A stretch of DNA of 64,000 bases, taken from the NCBI GenBank assembly GCA_013032095.1, contig WQBJ01000005.1, positions 169,350 to 233,349 of the forward strand, given 5' to 3'. The DNA comes from Ruegeria atlantica (GTDB lineage: Bacteria; Pseudomonadota; Alphaproteobacteria; Rhodobacterales; Rhodobacteraceae). Each line of letters opens with the position of its first letter. Within the stretch, counting starts at the first letter, position 1. The notes under the pieces were generated by a model that saw nothing but the letters and a program-made list of their open reading frames with translations, did no database searches and was not told the DNA's origin. The position numbers and the translations under genes are program-made. Below are positions 26,630 through 34,452 of the stretch, piece by piece.

Positions 26630-28018
26630 ATGACCACGAACCCGCCAAACCTCCGCCCCGACCTGGCGCCTGCCGCCAAGATCACCGACACGCCTCGCCC
26701 GAACCAGCCGACCATCGGTATGGTGTCGCTGGGCTGCCCTAAGGCGTTGGTTGACAGTGAGCGGATTCTGACCCGCTTGCGGGCCGAAGGATACGGCATC
26801 TCGCCGGACTATTCCGGGGCTGATGCCGTCATCGTGAACACTTGCGGGTTCCTCGACAGCGCCAAGGCCGAGTCTCTGGACGCGATTGGCGAGGCACTGG
26901 TGGAAAACGGCAAGGTCATCGTGACCGGATGTTTGGGGGCCGAACCAGACTATATTCGCGAGCACCATCCCCGCATCATGGCCGTAACCGGTCCGCACCA
27001 GTACGAACAGGTGTTGGATGCGGTGCATACGGCCGTCCCACCTGATCCCGACCCGTTCGTGGATCTGCTGCCTGCCGCCAATGTGCAGCTGACCCCACGC
27101 CATTACAGCTACCTAAAGATCTCCGAGGGCTGTAACCACAAGTGTAAATTCTGCATCATCCCCGACATGCGCGGCAAACTAGCCAGCCGTCCGGCCCATG
27201 CGGTCCTGCGTGAGGCGGAAAAGCTGGTCGACAATGGCGTGCACGAGTTGCTGGTGATCTCGCAAGACACTTCGGCCTACGGACTGGACCGAAAATACGA
27301 CGTGAACCCGTGGAAAGACCGCGAGGTGCGCAGCCACATCACCGATCTGGCGCGTGAATTAGGGCAGTTCGATGCCTGGATACGCCTGCACTACGTCTAT
27401 CCCTATCCGCATGTGCGCGAGTTGATTCCGCTGATGGCGGATGCAGGCTGCAACGTGTTGCCCTACCTGGATATCCCGTTCCAGCACGCTCACCCTGATG
27501 TTCTGAAACGTATGGCGCGCCCCGCCGCTGCCGCCAAAACTCTGGACGAGATTGCCGCGTGGCGTGCGACCTGCCCGGACATCACTCTGCGATCAACCTT
27601 CATCGTGGGGTACCCAGGCGAGACCGAGGCCGAATTCCAAACCCTGCTGGACTGGATGGACGAAGCCCAATTGGATCGTGTTGGCTGCTTCCAATACGAA
27701 AACGTGGACGGTGCGCGCTCGAACGACCTGCCCGATCATGTCCCCGCCGAGGTTAAGCAAGAGCGCTGGGAACGGTTCATGGAAAAGGCACAGGGGATTT
27801 CCGAAGCCAAACTGGCGGCCAAGGTTGGTCAGACCCTCGACGTAATCGTGGACGAAGTCGACGACGAGGCCGCCACCTGCCGCACCAAATCGGACGCGCC
27901 CGAGATCGACGGGAACCTGTTCATCGACGAAGGGTTCGAGGCTTTGAAACCCGGTGACATCGTCTCGGTCGAAGTCGACGAGGCCGGAGAATACGACCTC
28001 TGGGGCAAACTGATCTGA
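26630..28018 (+). CDS. rimO: Ribosomal protein S12 methylthiotransferase
   Basis: A 462-residue radical SAM methylthiotransferase. The N-terminal UPF0004 domain has Cys36 ('[12 protein letters not shown]'), Cys72 ('NTCGF') and Cys101 ('TGCLGAE'). The radical SAM motif C-x3-C-x2-C is at residues 168, 172 and 175. A C-terminal TRAM domain follows. '[10 protein letters not shown]' is typical of RimO rather than MiaB. RimO adds a methylthio group to an Asp of ribosomal protein S12. The first ATG is at 26630; a GGGGAA/TTCCCC hairpin at 26600-26614 lies just upstream. Confidence 0.95.
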   Translation: MTTNPPNLRPDLAPAAKITDTPRPNQPTIGMVSLGCPKALVDSERILTRLRAEGYGISPDYSGADAVIVNTCGFLDSAKAESLDAIGEALVENGKVIVTGCLGAEPDYIREHHPRIMAVTGPHQYEQVLDAVHTAVPPDPDPFVDLLPAANVQLTPRHYSYLKISEGCNHKCKFCIIPDMRGKLASRPAHAVLREAEKLVDNGVHELLVISQDTSAYGLDRKYDVNPWKDREVRSHITDLARELGQFDAWIRLHYVYPYPHVRELIPLMADAGCNVLPYLDIPFQHAHPDVLKRMARPAAAAKTLDEIAAWRATCPDITLRSTFIVGYPGETEAEFQTLLDWMDEAQLDRVGCFQYENVDGARSNDLPDHVPAEVKQERWERFMEKAQGISEAKLAAKVGQTLDVIVDEVDDEAATCRTKSDAPEIDGNLFIDEGFEALKPGDIVSVEVDEAGEYDLWGKLI

Positions 28019-28122
28019 CCCAATCACCCCGGATCGGCGAAGCGTGAAGCGAGTTTATTGGCAATCTGCGCCCACCTCGTGGATTATGGCAGGACATCCA
28101 GCCTCGTATGAAGGAGGGTTTA

Positions 28123-28527
28123 ATGTCTTGCCTACGCCTCTTTTCACTAAAATGCGCCACGCTATTGCTTGCTGCTCAGCTTTACGCGGTGCCTGCTTCG
28201 GCCAACAACATCAGTGCAGGCGGCTTCATTATTATCGGCTCATCGCCGCTGAGCTTGCACCACCGCAGCAAACACAAAGTACACCGGTATTACGGGGCGC
28301 CCGAAGTGTATCGTCACAAGACTAAACCCAAGGTTTATCACGACAGGCGCAAACCAAAGACTTACGGCCACGCCAAGCACCGGCAGCACTATGTAAAACC
28401 AGTCAAACGGTACAACCGCTCTGTCCGCAAGGTTCCCAGAACACGTTCGTCGCCGTACTATATTCCGCAGAACTATGGCATTCAGCGCCGGACGTTCGGC
28501 TATGGAGTTTCTCGAAGCAGGTATTGA
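28123..28527 (+). CDS. Small exported basic Lys/His/Tyr-rich protein of unknown function
   Basis: A 134-residue protein with a signal peptide (cleavage near PASA|NN) and a mature part very rich in Lys, Arg, His and Tyr, arranged in irregular repeats such as 'HKTKPKVYHDRRKPKTYGH'. It has no recognisable domain. A strong Shine-Dalgarno (aaggaggg) supports the ATG at 28123; an ATG 15 bp upstream lacks one. The composition suggests binding to an acidic surface or polymer (LPS, DNA, polysaccharide), which is inference only. It is convergent with dgkA, only 15 bp apart. Confidence 0.65.
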   Translation: MSCLRLFSLKCATLLLAAQLYAVPASANNISAGGFIIIGSSPLSLHHRSKHKVHRYYGAPEVYRHKTKPKVYHDRRKPKTYGHAKHRQHYVKPVKRYNRSVRKVPRTRSSPYYIPQNYGIQRRTFGYGVSRSRY

Positions 28528-28542
28528 GGCTGTGGAGCTGTT

Positions 28543-28899
28543 TCAGAGCAGGCTCGAAAGCCCGACAATCCAAACCACACCGGCTGCGATTGCGGTCAAT
28601 GCAACCGCCGCGCTTGCCGCATCCTTGGCTTGGCCGGCCAGTTCACTGTGGTCTGTCGATGTGTGATCGACGGCCCGCTCGATCGCTGTATTAAACAGCT
28701 CAGCCACCAGTACCAAAAGTCCCAGCACCAATATTAACACACGCAACCCATCCCCCAACGGTAGCCAAAGCGCCAGGATCGCCGAAACAAGATTGGCCCA
28801 AACCCATACGCGAAACGAGTATTCGTCTCGCCATGTTGCGGCCAGCCCTTGCCAACTCCAGCGCGTACGATCCTTGAGACGGGTAAAGAAGTATTTCAT
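28543..28899 (-). CDS. dgkA: Diacylglycerol kinase (DgkA type)
   Basis: A 118-residue integral membrane kinase with three transmembrane helices. The motif 'ELFNTAIERAVDHTS' contains the catalytic Glu region of DgkA, and 'GQAKDAASAAV' is the second conserved segment. It phosphorylates diacylglycerol released by membrane-derived glucan and lipid turnover. The start at 28899 (MKYFFTRLKDRTRWSWQGL) matches the amphipathic N-terminal helix of the family and has an 'AGAGAGCAG' ribosome site; the longer frame adds unrelated residues across a terminator. Confidence 0.9.
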   Translation of the reverse strand: MKYFFTRLKDRTRWSWQGLAATWRDEYSFRVWVWANLVSAILALWLPLGDGLRVLILVLGLLVLVAELFNTAIERAVDHTSTDHSELAGQAKDAASAAVALTAIAAGVVWIVGLSSLL

Positions 28900-28957
28900 C
28901 TGCTCTCTGCTTTTTTCGGTAAACGAAACTGAAGCCTTATCTGTCTGTGTAAGCAAG

Positions 28958-28978
28958 AAAAAACCGCCCCAAGGGCGG
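28958..28978 (-). terminator. Intrinsic terminator of the small lipoprotein gene
   Basis: CCGCCC (28964-28969) pairs with GGGCGG (28973-28978) around a 3-nt loop; on the minus strand it is followed by six T residues (28958-28963). It lies between the lipoprotein gene and dgkA, which share the strand. Confidence 0.75.
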
Positions 28979-28996
28979 CCATGTTTGGATAAATGT

Positions 28997-29024
28997 GCGG
29001 GCGGCTTCAAATAGAGCCGCCCGC
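28997..29024 (-). repeat. Long perfect hairpin just after the lipoprotein stop codon
   Basis: GCGGGCGGCT (28997-29006) pairs perfectly with AGCCGCCCGC (29015-29024) around an 8-nt loop, 7 bp after the lipoprotein stop. No T run follows. Together with the terminator at 28958-28978 it makes a tandem structure at the end of that mRNA. Confidence 0.6.
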
Positions 29025-29031
29025 GGAATTC

Positions 29032-29220
29032 TTATTGAGCGACCGGGTTACAGACGGTCTGACCAGCTTCGGTTGTGGCTAGTTCTGTACCTGCTGGGCA
29101 ACTCGGTGTGCCGAATTTGTCGTACTCAGGAGTAATGTAAACCGGCGCCGGTTCCTCCTGCTGCGAGCAAGCAGCTAGAATAAGAGCAAATGCACCAACG
29201 GCAGCAAATTTGAGTTTCAT
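29032..29220 (-). CDS. Small lipoprotein of unknown function
   Basis: A 62-residue precursor with a short basic start, a hydrophobic stretch and a lipobox LAAC with Cys18 as the lipidated residue. The mature 45 residues contain 'YDKFGTPSCPAGTELATT' with two further Cys that could form a disulfide. No family is recognised. The single gene is flanked downstream by tandem hairpins and upstream by a region with a precise palindrome shared with the divergent CDGSH gene. Confidence 0.75.
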   Translation of the reverse strand: MKLKFAAVGAFALILAACSQQEEPAPVYITPEYDKFGTPSCPAGTELATTEAGQTVCNPVAQ

Positions 29221-29309
29221 GTCCGTCTTTCCTCTATTAAATTTCTGATATTGCCCAAGAATTCGGGGCCGCGGTCAGAATAGGACTTCGATTGTATTAT
29301 TGCAACAAA

Positions 29310-29333
29310 TTGAATCACGTGAATGTGATTCAA
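29310..29333. promoter_or_regulatory. Palindromic operator candidate between lipoprotein and CDGSH genes
   Basis: TTGAATCAC-GTGAAT-GTGATTCAA: a perfect 9-bp inverted repeat with a 6-bp centre, in the 229-bp divergent region 29221-29449. The size and layout fit a dimeric helix-turn-helix regulator. The outer half resembles but does not match FNR or CRP sites. Confidence 0.55.
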
Positions 29334-29449
29334 GGCGAAACCACGCTGGTAACCTCTTTTCAAACAGCGGTTTTTTGAGCAAAAGCTACCGTTTTTTATG
29401 CATTGTCCTACACTGTTAGTGCGACATCAGCCAAAGACGGAGGAGCCAC

Positions 29450-29692
29450 ATGTCAGACAGCCCCACTATTGCGCAAAAAGAACCCTACCCGGTCGAGGTG
29501 ACCGAAGGGAAAAGCTATTTCTGGTGCGCATGCGGCCGGTCCAAACGTCAACCGTTTTGTGACGGCTCTCACAAAGACACAGGGTTTGAACCGATCAAAT
29601 ACACCGCCGAAAGCAGCAAGAAGGTCTTTTTCTGTGGCTGCAAGCACAGCGCTAAGGCGCCGCTCTGTGACGGGTCTCACTCAAAACTGTAA
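29450..29692 (+). CDS. Dual CDGSH iron-sulfur domain protein
   Basis: An 80-residue protein holding two CDGSH motifs. The ligands of the first are Cys26, Cys28, Cys37 and His41; of the second Cys62, Cys64, Cys73 and His77, matching C-x-C-x(8)-C-x3-H. Each binds a labile 2Fe-2S cluster with one His ligand. Bacterial tandem CDGSH proteins are linked to redox or Fe-S/iron handling. A strong ribosome site (acggagga) precedes the ATG. It is convergent with a cysteine-rich gene: the stop codons abut. Confidence 0.92.
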   Translation: MSDSPTIAQKEPYPVEVTEGKSYFWCACGRSKRQPFCDGSHKDTGFEPIKYTAESSKKVFFCGCKHSAKAPLCDGSHSKL

Positions 29693-29953
29693 TCAGGCTT
29701 TCAACGTGTTCAGCAGATCCGCATTGGCGCAGAATTCCGGCGCCGCATGGGCCTCGGTTTGTTGTTCGGCCAACCAGAGCGCGCACTGGCCGCTGCATTG
29801 CGCCGTCCGGCAGCGTGTCACCAATTCAGCATAACGATCCGGTGTCAGCCGTCCCTCGGCCATGGCTTCGGACAGCGAAACATTCATGCAGCGCGCTACG
29901 GATCGGGTAAGCCAAAAGTGTTTTTCGACATCGCCCAAGATATCCTTTGCCAT
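29693..29953 (-). CDS. DUF6455-like cysteine-containing small protein (copy 1)
   Basis: An 86-residue protein with a conserved late cysteine cluster: Cys48, Cys53 and Cys57, then Cys75 in 'APEFCANADLL'. I recall this family as DUF6455, found in Rhodobacteraceae, with unknown function. Its start overlaps the stop of copy 2 by one base (TGATG), so translation is coupled. The cysteine arrangement could bind a metal or an Fe-S cluster, which is inference. It is the last of three related genes on this strand, and its stop touches that of the CDGSH gene. Confidence 0.75.
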   Translation of the reverse strand: MAKDILGDVEKHFWLTRSVARCMNVSLSEAMAEGRLTPDRYAELVTRCRTAQCSGQCALWLAEQQTEAHAAPEFCANADLLNTLKA

Positions 29954-30222
29954 CAGCTTACCCGCCTTTGCATCGCTTTCAGTTCCGCGAAACGTTGCTG
30001 ATTTCTACAGGTCTGCGGGGCACCGTTCGCATCCTCATGCTGATCCAGCCAATTTGGGCACCGGTTGGCCCAGCCGCAGCCCCGGCAGTATTGGATCATC
30101 TCGGCCCAGTCCTGTTGCGTTAGGTGGCCTTGCCGATGCGCCGCAACCATGTCTGTTCCGGTCACCCGCCCCATACGCAGAACGAGGCGCAGATGGGTCA
30201 TGATCTCTCCGAGATGTGGCAT
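29953..30222 (-). CDS. DUF6455-like cysteine-containing small protein (copy 2)
   Basis: An 89-residue paralogue of its neighbours. The cluster is Cys46, Cys49, Cys55 and Cys72: C-x2-C-x5-C-x16-C, embedded in 'YCRGCGWANRCPNWL' and 'APQTCRNQQRF'. The N-terminal half is helical with 'GTDMVAAHRQGHLTQQDWAEM', similar in plan to copy 1. It lies 15 bp after copy 3 and is coupled to copy 1 through TGATG, so the three form one transcription unit. Confidence 0.75.
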   Translation of the reverse strand: MPHLGEIMTHLRLVLRMGRVTGTDMVAAHRQGHLTQQDWAEMIQYCRGCGWANRCPNWLDQHEDANGAPQTCRNQQRFAELKAMQRRVS

Positions 30223-30237
30223 GGGATATTCCGTTTC

Positions 30238-30489
30238 TTAAGGGATAAGCTTGCCGAGCAACTCCTGATTGCGGCAGTATTCAGGTGCTCGGTCCACTTG
30301 GGCGGATTGAACCAGAAAATTCTGGCAGTGCTTAGGATTCGGACAATCGGTGCACTTCAAAACCGCGTCGGTCAGTTCATCTAACAAAACATCGCCGTCA
30401 ATCGCCGATTGTTGCAGGTCTACACCCAGTTTGGTTGCCATCCGATCGACCAGACCGGCGTGGTGTTTCAGCGTCTCTCGGCTCGTCAT
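30238..30489 (-). CDS. DUF6455-like cysteine-containing small protein (copy 3)
   Basis: An 83-residue protein with the same pattern as copy 2: Cys46, Cys49, Cys55 and Cys72 ('KCTDCPNPKHC', 'APEYCRNQELL'). It begins at 30489 with a GAGAGGA-type ribosome site; the longer frame extends across the YigZ gene end and is unlikely. It is the first gene of the trio. The three copies differ a lot outside the cysteine region, so this is an old duplication rather than a recent one. Confidence 0.75.
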   Translation of the reverse strand: MTSRETLKHHAGLVDRMATKLGVDLQQSAIDGDVLLDELTDAVLKCTDCPNPKHCQNFLVQSAQVDRAPEYCRNQELLGKLIP

Positions 30490-30559
30490 CGAAAGATCCT
30501 CTCCCTGTCGCACGTTGAAACAGGATAGACGAACCCGGCGATTGGGCCTTTGACTCAGG

Positions 30560-30928
30560 TCAAGGCCCGGCGCCGATATGATCCAGATAGGCCCGAGTGG
30601 CATCCTGAACCCGGCGAAATCGGTCGCCGCCCAGTTTCTTGCCGCCGTACCAGCGGGTGACGACCACCACATGGTTTTGCAATTCAGCACGTTCCAGCAT
30701 GCGCAGGATCACTATGCCCGCGCCGCTTTCGCCATCATCAGCCTTGAGCGCACCCGTCGGCAACACGGCCGCCCAGGTGTTGTGTGTCGCCTTGGCGTAA
30801 GCTTTGTCTGATTTGAGGTCCTGCAGCACCGCGTCAACCTCGGCCCGGGTACTGACGGTCGCGCCCGACACCGCGTATTTCGAGCCGCGATCCGTCAGGA
30901 TCACGCCCAGTCGTGTCAGAGAAGTCAT
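30560..30928 (-). CDS. YigZ/IMPACT family protein (UPF0029)
   Basis: A 122-residue protein with the YigZ N-terminal fold: 'DRGSKYAVSGATV', then 'KATHNTWAAVL', the 'DDGESGAG' turn and 'VVVVTRWYGGKKLGGDR'. It is the single-domain form, lacking the usual C-terminal ferredoxin-like domain of about 70 residues found in E. coli YigZ. IMPACT-type proteins are linked to translation control in eukaryotes; the bacterial role is unclear. Its start overlaps the stop of the M48 protease gene by 4 bp. Confidence 0.87.
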   Translation of the reverse strand: MTSLTRLGVILTDRGSKYAVSGATVSTRAEVDAVLQDLKSDKAYAKATHNTWAAVLPTGALKADDGESGAGIVILRMLERAELQNHVVVVTRWYGGKKLGGDRFRRVQDATRAYLDHIGAGP

Positions 30929-31632
30929 TGTGTCAGACCCAGTTGCCTTGCTGTTTCCTGCACGATCTGAACCCGCGCGGCATTGGGTGGATGAGTCCCC
31001 AGAAACTGATCCCCCGGATCGGGCAGACGGTCGAAATATTTGGCCCCAATCAGAGGGTTATATCCCGCGTTATGCGTGATGATCGTCCCAAGCTGATCGG
31101 CTTCCAATTCGAACTGCTTGACGTTGACCTGCATACTTACCTCAGCGCCCAGTTTCTGTGACCGTTCCAGTTCAGCCCCGTCTTCCCCATGCAGTTTGCC
31201 CAGATCGTTGAATATCGCAGCACCTTCCTGCGCGCTCTTCGTCTGTCTGCCGATATGACCCAACACGTGATGTGCCGCCTCATGTCCCATCACGAAGGCC
31301 AGTTCATCGGCGTTCTGCGCGGATTGGATCATTGAACGGGTGAAGATGATCACCGGTTGATCCTTGTCATCTAACGTCTGAAAGGCGTTGGCTGGCGCAC
31401 GAGGATTGAGGTCGACCAGAATCGTGAAGTCACAATTCCTGACCACGGCTTGACGCAAGCATTCGGCGCGGGCCTCTTTGCCGACAGCGCGGCTGATTTC
31501 CTGAAATGCAGCAGCCTCTACCTGAAACTCTTCTGAATCCTGTGACCATTCCGCTGCTGGTTGCACACGCAGGACACCAGCGCTGCAGGCCGCCAGCATC
31601 ACAGGAAAAAGCAAAAAGGTTAGGCGGCGCAT
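30925..31632 (-). CDS. M48 family metalloprotease lipoprotein
   Basis: A 235-residue zinc metalloprotease. It starts with a lipoprotein signal (lipobox LAAC, Cys16), then an M48 catalytic domain with HEAAH at residues 117-121 and a downstream Glu in 'ELEADQLG' that completes the zinc site. It resembles the protease part of BepA/YfgC or LoiP, which act in outer-membrane quality control, but lacks the TPR region of BepA. A good ribosome site (AAGGAAAG) supports the start. It is coupled to the YigZ-like gene. Confidence 0.9.
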   Translation of the reverse strand: MRRLTFLLFPVMLAACSAGVLRVQPAAEWSQDSEEFQVEAAAFQEISRAVGKEARAECLRQAVVRNCDFTILVDLNPRAPANAFQTLDDKDQPVIIFTRSMIQSAQNADELAFVMGHEAAHHVLGHIGRQTKSAQEGAAIFNDLGKLHGEDGAELERSQKLGAEVSMQVNVKQFELEADQLGTIITHNAGYNPLIGAKYFDRLPDPGDQFLGTHPPNAARVQIVQETARQLGLTQ

Positions 31633-31754
31633 TTACTTTCCTTTGAAACGGTAAACCCGTCTGTAAAACCATATCGCGGTCTCAATAGAACTGCCACAGC
31701 CGGATTGCACCGGAACGGGTTGCATTGCTGTCGCCTGCCCTGCACTCTGGCTAC

Positions 31755-32003
31755 ATGTTTTCGATTGAGCATGAATTCGACTCGACTGTCATTACTCTGG
31801 TGGATGAAGGTGAGAAGCCTTTACAAGAGGATGTCGTCATCAACAGCTTCGCCGAATGTGTGACGCTTGAGCAATTGGACCCACGCACAGACCAGATTCA
31901 AAGGATAACCCTGTCTCCTGAACAGGTCCGCGATCTAGCTGCTGCACTGGACCTGCCGGAAGGTGTGTATCAGATTCACGAGAAGCCAGATCAAGACGCA
32001 TAG
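31755..32003 (+). CDS. Conserved hypothetical protein, 82 residues
   Basis: A small acidic protein without signal peptide or membrane segment; 'DSTVITLVDEGEKPLQEDVVI' followed by 'LSPEQVRDLAAALDLPEGVYQI' suggests a compact beta-alpha fold. I do not recognise a family. The ATG at 31755 has no visible ribosome site. It ends 13 bp inside the end of the convergent YggU gene. Coding is judged from composition and length only. Confidence 0.55.
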   Translation: MFSIEHEFDSTVITLVDEGEKPLQEDVVINSFAECVTLEQLDPRTDQIQRITLSPEQVRDLAAALDLPEGVYQIHEKPDQDA

Positions 32004-32266
32004 ACGAACAGCTTGTCCCGAACGGTTTGCCCCTGTTTCAGGGTAAGCGCCGACGGGGCCACACCTATAGCCGTGGCTAGAATCTGGCGCACAGCCTCAT
32101 TCGCCTTACCGTTTTCAGGCGGCGCGGTAACCGAAATGCGAATGCCACCTCTGTCGACCTGAATGCTATCCTTCGCAGCTTTCGGCGTCACCCTGACAGG
32201 AATCGCCCTGCCAGGCGTGGCCAGATTGCTCAGATCAGGTACATCGCGCAGTTTGGGTTTGGCCAT
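31991..32266 (-). CDS. YggU/DUF167 family protein
   Basis: A 91-residue DUF167 protein with the core 'IPVRVTPKAAKDSIQ', 'ISVTAPPENGKANEAVRQILA' and the end 'TVRDKLFVY'. The family is widespread and small; function is not established. The start at 32266 is preceded by an 'aggaggta' type site on the minus strand. Its last 13 bp overlap the convergent 82-residue gene. Confidence 0.9.
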   Translation of the reverse strand: MAKPKLRDVPDLSNLATPGRAIPVRVTPKAAKDSIQVDRGGIRISVTAPPENGKANEAVRQILATAIGVAPSALTLKQGQTVRDKLFVYAS

Positions 32267-32403
32267 CTGATACCTCCTGCCCGCATACACTCTTGCACGG
32301 GCGAGCCGGGAATGAAATTGATCCCCCAAGTCCAACTGTTTGCACTTGAAACGCGCCAGATGTTCAACCAGATACTGACTGTTTATGTGAAGGAAGTTAA
32401 CAT

Positions 32404-32982
32404 ATGTCCTTGAAGAACCCGGCTGCCTTGGAATTTCTGCAATCGCGCCGATCACGTCCGGCAAAGACTCTGGTTGCTCCGGCGCCGACTCGAGAGGAAT
32501 TGCTCCCCCTTTTGACAGCCGCCGCCCGCAGCCCCGATCACGGCAAGCTGGAGCCGTGGCGGTTTATCGTTCTGGAAAAAGGCGCAATGCCGCGCTTGTC
32601 CGCCCTGACGCAGGACCGCGGCGTCGCCTTGGGCAAGACGCCCGAAGAAATCACCAAGGCCAGCAACCAGTTTGACATGGGCCAGCTGGCCGTAGCGGTG
32701 ATAGAGGTTCAGAAACCGTCCGAGAAAGTCCCCGCAATCGAGCAGACCTATTCCGCCGGTGCTGTCTGTCTATCTCTGCTGAACGCTGCTCTTGCGGCGG
32801 GTTGGGGCGCGAACTGGCTGTCGGGCTGGCAGGTGCATGATCCCGAGTTCTGCCGTCAAGCCTTTGATCTTCAAGATAATGAACGCGTCGCTGGATTGAT
32901 CCATATCGCGACCGAAAGCAAAGCCCCGCCAGAACGCCCCCGCCCAGATGTGGCGGCCATAACCGAGTGGGTTTCGGAATGA
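32404..32982 (+). CDS. Nitroreductase family protein (YdjA-like)
   Basis: A 192-residue flavin-dependent nitroreductase of the small YdjA type. The FMN-binding N-terminal segment 'LQSRRSRPAKTLVAPAP' and 'ARSPDHGKLEPWRFIVLE' are visible, with 'AGWGANWLSGW' near the C-terminal FMN site. It probably reduces nitro compounds, quinones or similar substrates with NAD(P)H. The stop overlaps the start of the EI24 gene (ATGA), so they are coupled. Confidence 0.92.
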   Translation: MSLKNPAALEFLQSRRSRPAKTLVAPAPTREELLPLLTAAARSPDHGKLEPWRFIVLEKGAMPRLSALTQDRGVALGKTPEEITKASNQFDMGQLAVAVIEVQKPSEKVPAIEQTYSAGAVCLSLLNAALAAGWGANWLSGWQVHDPEFCRQAFDLQDNERVAGLIHIATESKAPPERPRPDVAAITEWVSE

Positions 32983-33677
32983 TGATCTTCAACGCGTTCT
33001 TCGCAGCGCTTGGCCAGGTCGGAGACCCCAAATTCCGCGCCGTCCTGCTGCGCGGCGTCGGTCTGACAATCATCTTGCTGATCGCGGCCTGCGCGGCGGC
33101 CATCTGGCTGATCAACCGGGCGTCCGGGGATGAGATTTCCTTGCCGTGGATCGGTGCCGTGCCGTGGCTGAACGACGTATTGAACTACTCAGGTATCTTT
33201 GTGGTGCTGATCCTACCAGTATTCCTGATGGTGCCGGTAGCGTCGGCAATCACTTCAATGTTTCTGGAAGAGGTCGCTCAAGCGGTCGAAGACAAACACT
33301 ACCCAACCCTACCCGCTGTACCCGGCATCCCGTTCAGCGAAGGATTGCGTGATGCGCTGGGTTTCATGGGGGTGCTGATCGTGGCCAACCTTCTGGCACT
33401 GATCCTGTATGCGATCTTTACGCCACTAGCCCCCTTTATTTTTTGGGCGATGAACGGGTTTTTGCTGGGCAGGGAATACTTCACGCTGGCCGCGATGCGT
33501 CGCGTTGGCCGAGAGGGCGCGCGCAAGTTGCGCGCCAAGCATTCCGCGACGATCTGGCTGGCGGGCACCTTAATGGCCATCCCGCTGGCGGTGCCTTTGG
33601 TGAATCTGGTGATCCCGATCCTCGGTGCCGCCACGTTCACCCATATTTACCATAAGCTGTCAGGGCCTACGCCCTGA
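32979..33677 (+). CDS. EI24 domain membrane protein (CysZ-like)
   Basis: A 232-residue inner-membrane protein with four or five hydrophobic segments and the EI24/CysZ features 'PVASAITSMFLEEVAQAVED' and 'AMNGFLLGREYFTLAAMRRVG'. CysZ proteins import sulfate, and EI24 relatives in alphaproteobacteria are uncharacterised; a transport role is inferred. The start could be ATG at 32979 or 32982; a GTG further up is less likely. It is convergent with the DUF1467 gene, 3 bp apart. Confidence 0.85.
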   Translation: MMIFNAFFAALGQVGDPKFRAVLLRGVGLTIILLIAACAAAIWLINRASGDEISLPWIGAVPWLNDVLNYSGIFVVLILPVFLMVPVASAITSMFLEEVAQAVEDKHYPTLPAVPGIPFSEGLRDALGFMGVLIVANLLALILYAIFTPLAPFIFWAMNGFLLGREYFTLAAMRRVGREGARKLRAKHSATIWLAGTLMAIPLAVPLVNLVIPILGAATFTHIYHKLSGPTP

Positions 33678-33680
33678 CGC

Positions 33681-33956
33681 TTACTCGCGCGGTTCCAGTT
33701 GGTTCAGCCAGTCGAAATCGCGCACCGAGATCACACCCGAGATGATGATCCCTGCAATAATCGCCCAGAGCACCACCGAAATCCCGGTGGTGATCCATAT
33801 CTTTTTCTTCATATGATGCACTTCCGGCGCGCCCGCATGGGTGCCGGGAACAATGTCGCCCAGATCACCCTGCGTCTTGATGCGGATCGGCAGCACGATC
33901 AACAACGTCATGAACCAGATGACGGCAAACAGAACCAGTGCAGCAGTAATCGTCAT
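33681..33956 (-). CDS. DUF1467 family membrane protein
   Basis: A 91-residue protein with two transmembrane helices ('ALVLFAVIWFMTLLIVLPI' and 'ITTGISVVLWAIIAGIII') separated by a loop with 'GDIVPGTHAGAP'. It is the DUF1467 family, often found next to methylmalonyl-CoA epimerase in alphaproteobacteria, as here. Function unknown. It starts 16 bp after the epimerase gene, so they are likely co-transcribed. Confidence 0.88.
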   Translation of the reverse strand: MTITAALVLFAVIWFMTLLIVLPIRIKTQGDLGDIVPGTHAGAPEVHHMKKKIWITTGISVVLWAIIAGIIISGVISVRDFDWLNQLEPRE

Positions 33957-33972
33957 GACAGCCTCGTAAGGG

Positions 33973-34377
33973 TTAGACCTGTTCTAGCTCGACCAGGCAG
34001 CCGTTAAAGTCTTTGGGGTGCAGAAACAGCACCGGCTTGCCATGTGCACCGATCTTGGGCTCTCCCGACCCCAGAACGCGGGCACCGGTTTCTTTCAGGT
34101 GGTCGCGGGCGGCGATGATGTCCTCGACCTCATAGCAGACATGGTGAATGCCACCGGCTGGGTTCTTCTCCAAAAAACCGTTGATCGGGCTGTCGTCACC
34201 CAGCGGGTAAAGCAGTTCGATTTTGGTGTTGGGCAATTCGATGAACACTACGGTCACGCCGTGATCGGGTTCGTCCTGAGGTGCGCCGACCTTGGCTCCC
34301 AGTGCGCTGCGGTACTGTTCGGACGCGGCCTCTAGATCAGGCACAGCAATGGCGACGTGGTTCAGGCGACCAATCAT
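33973..34377 (-). CDS. mce: Methylmalonyl-CoA epimerase
   Basis: A 134-residue VOC-fold enzyme. Likely metal ligands are His7 ('LNHVAIAV'), His78/His79 ('GIHHVCYEV') and Glu130 at the C-terminus. It interconverts the (2S) and (2R) forms of methylmalonyl-CoA in propionate breakdown or in the ethylmalonyl-CoA pathway. The 'PAGGIHHVCYEV' segment is characteristic of Mce rather than other VOC proteins. It precedes the DUF1467 gene on the same strand and diverges from the response regulator. Confidence 0.95.
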   Translation of the reverse strand: MIGRLNHVAIAVPDLEAASEQYRSALGAKVGAPQDEPDHGVTVVFIELPNTKIELLYPLGDDSPINGFLEKNPAGGIHHVCYEVEDIIAARDHLKETGARVLGSGEPKIGAHGKPVLFLHPKDFNGCLVELEQV

Positions 34378-34452
34378 GGAACTCTCCTTACGTTCTGCGT
34401 TGCAGCGGTTATGGGGGGTGTTCGGTCAAAGAACAAGTGCGCCAAATTGCCG

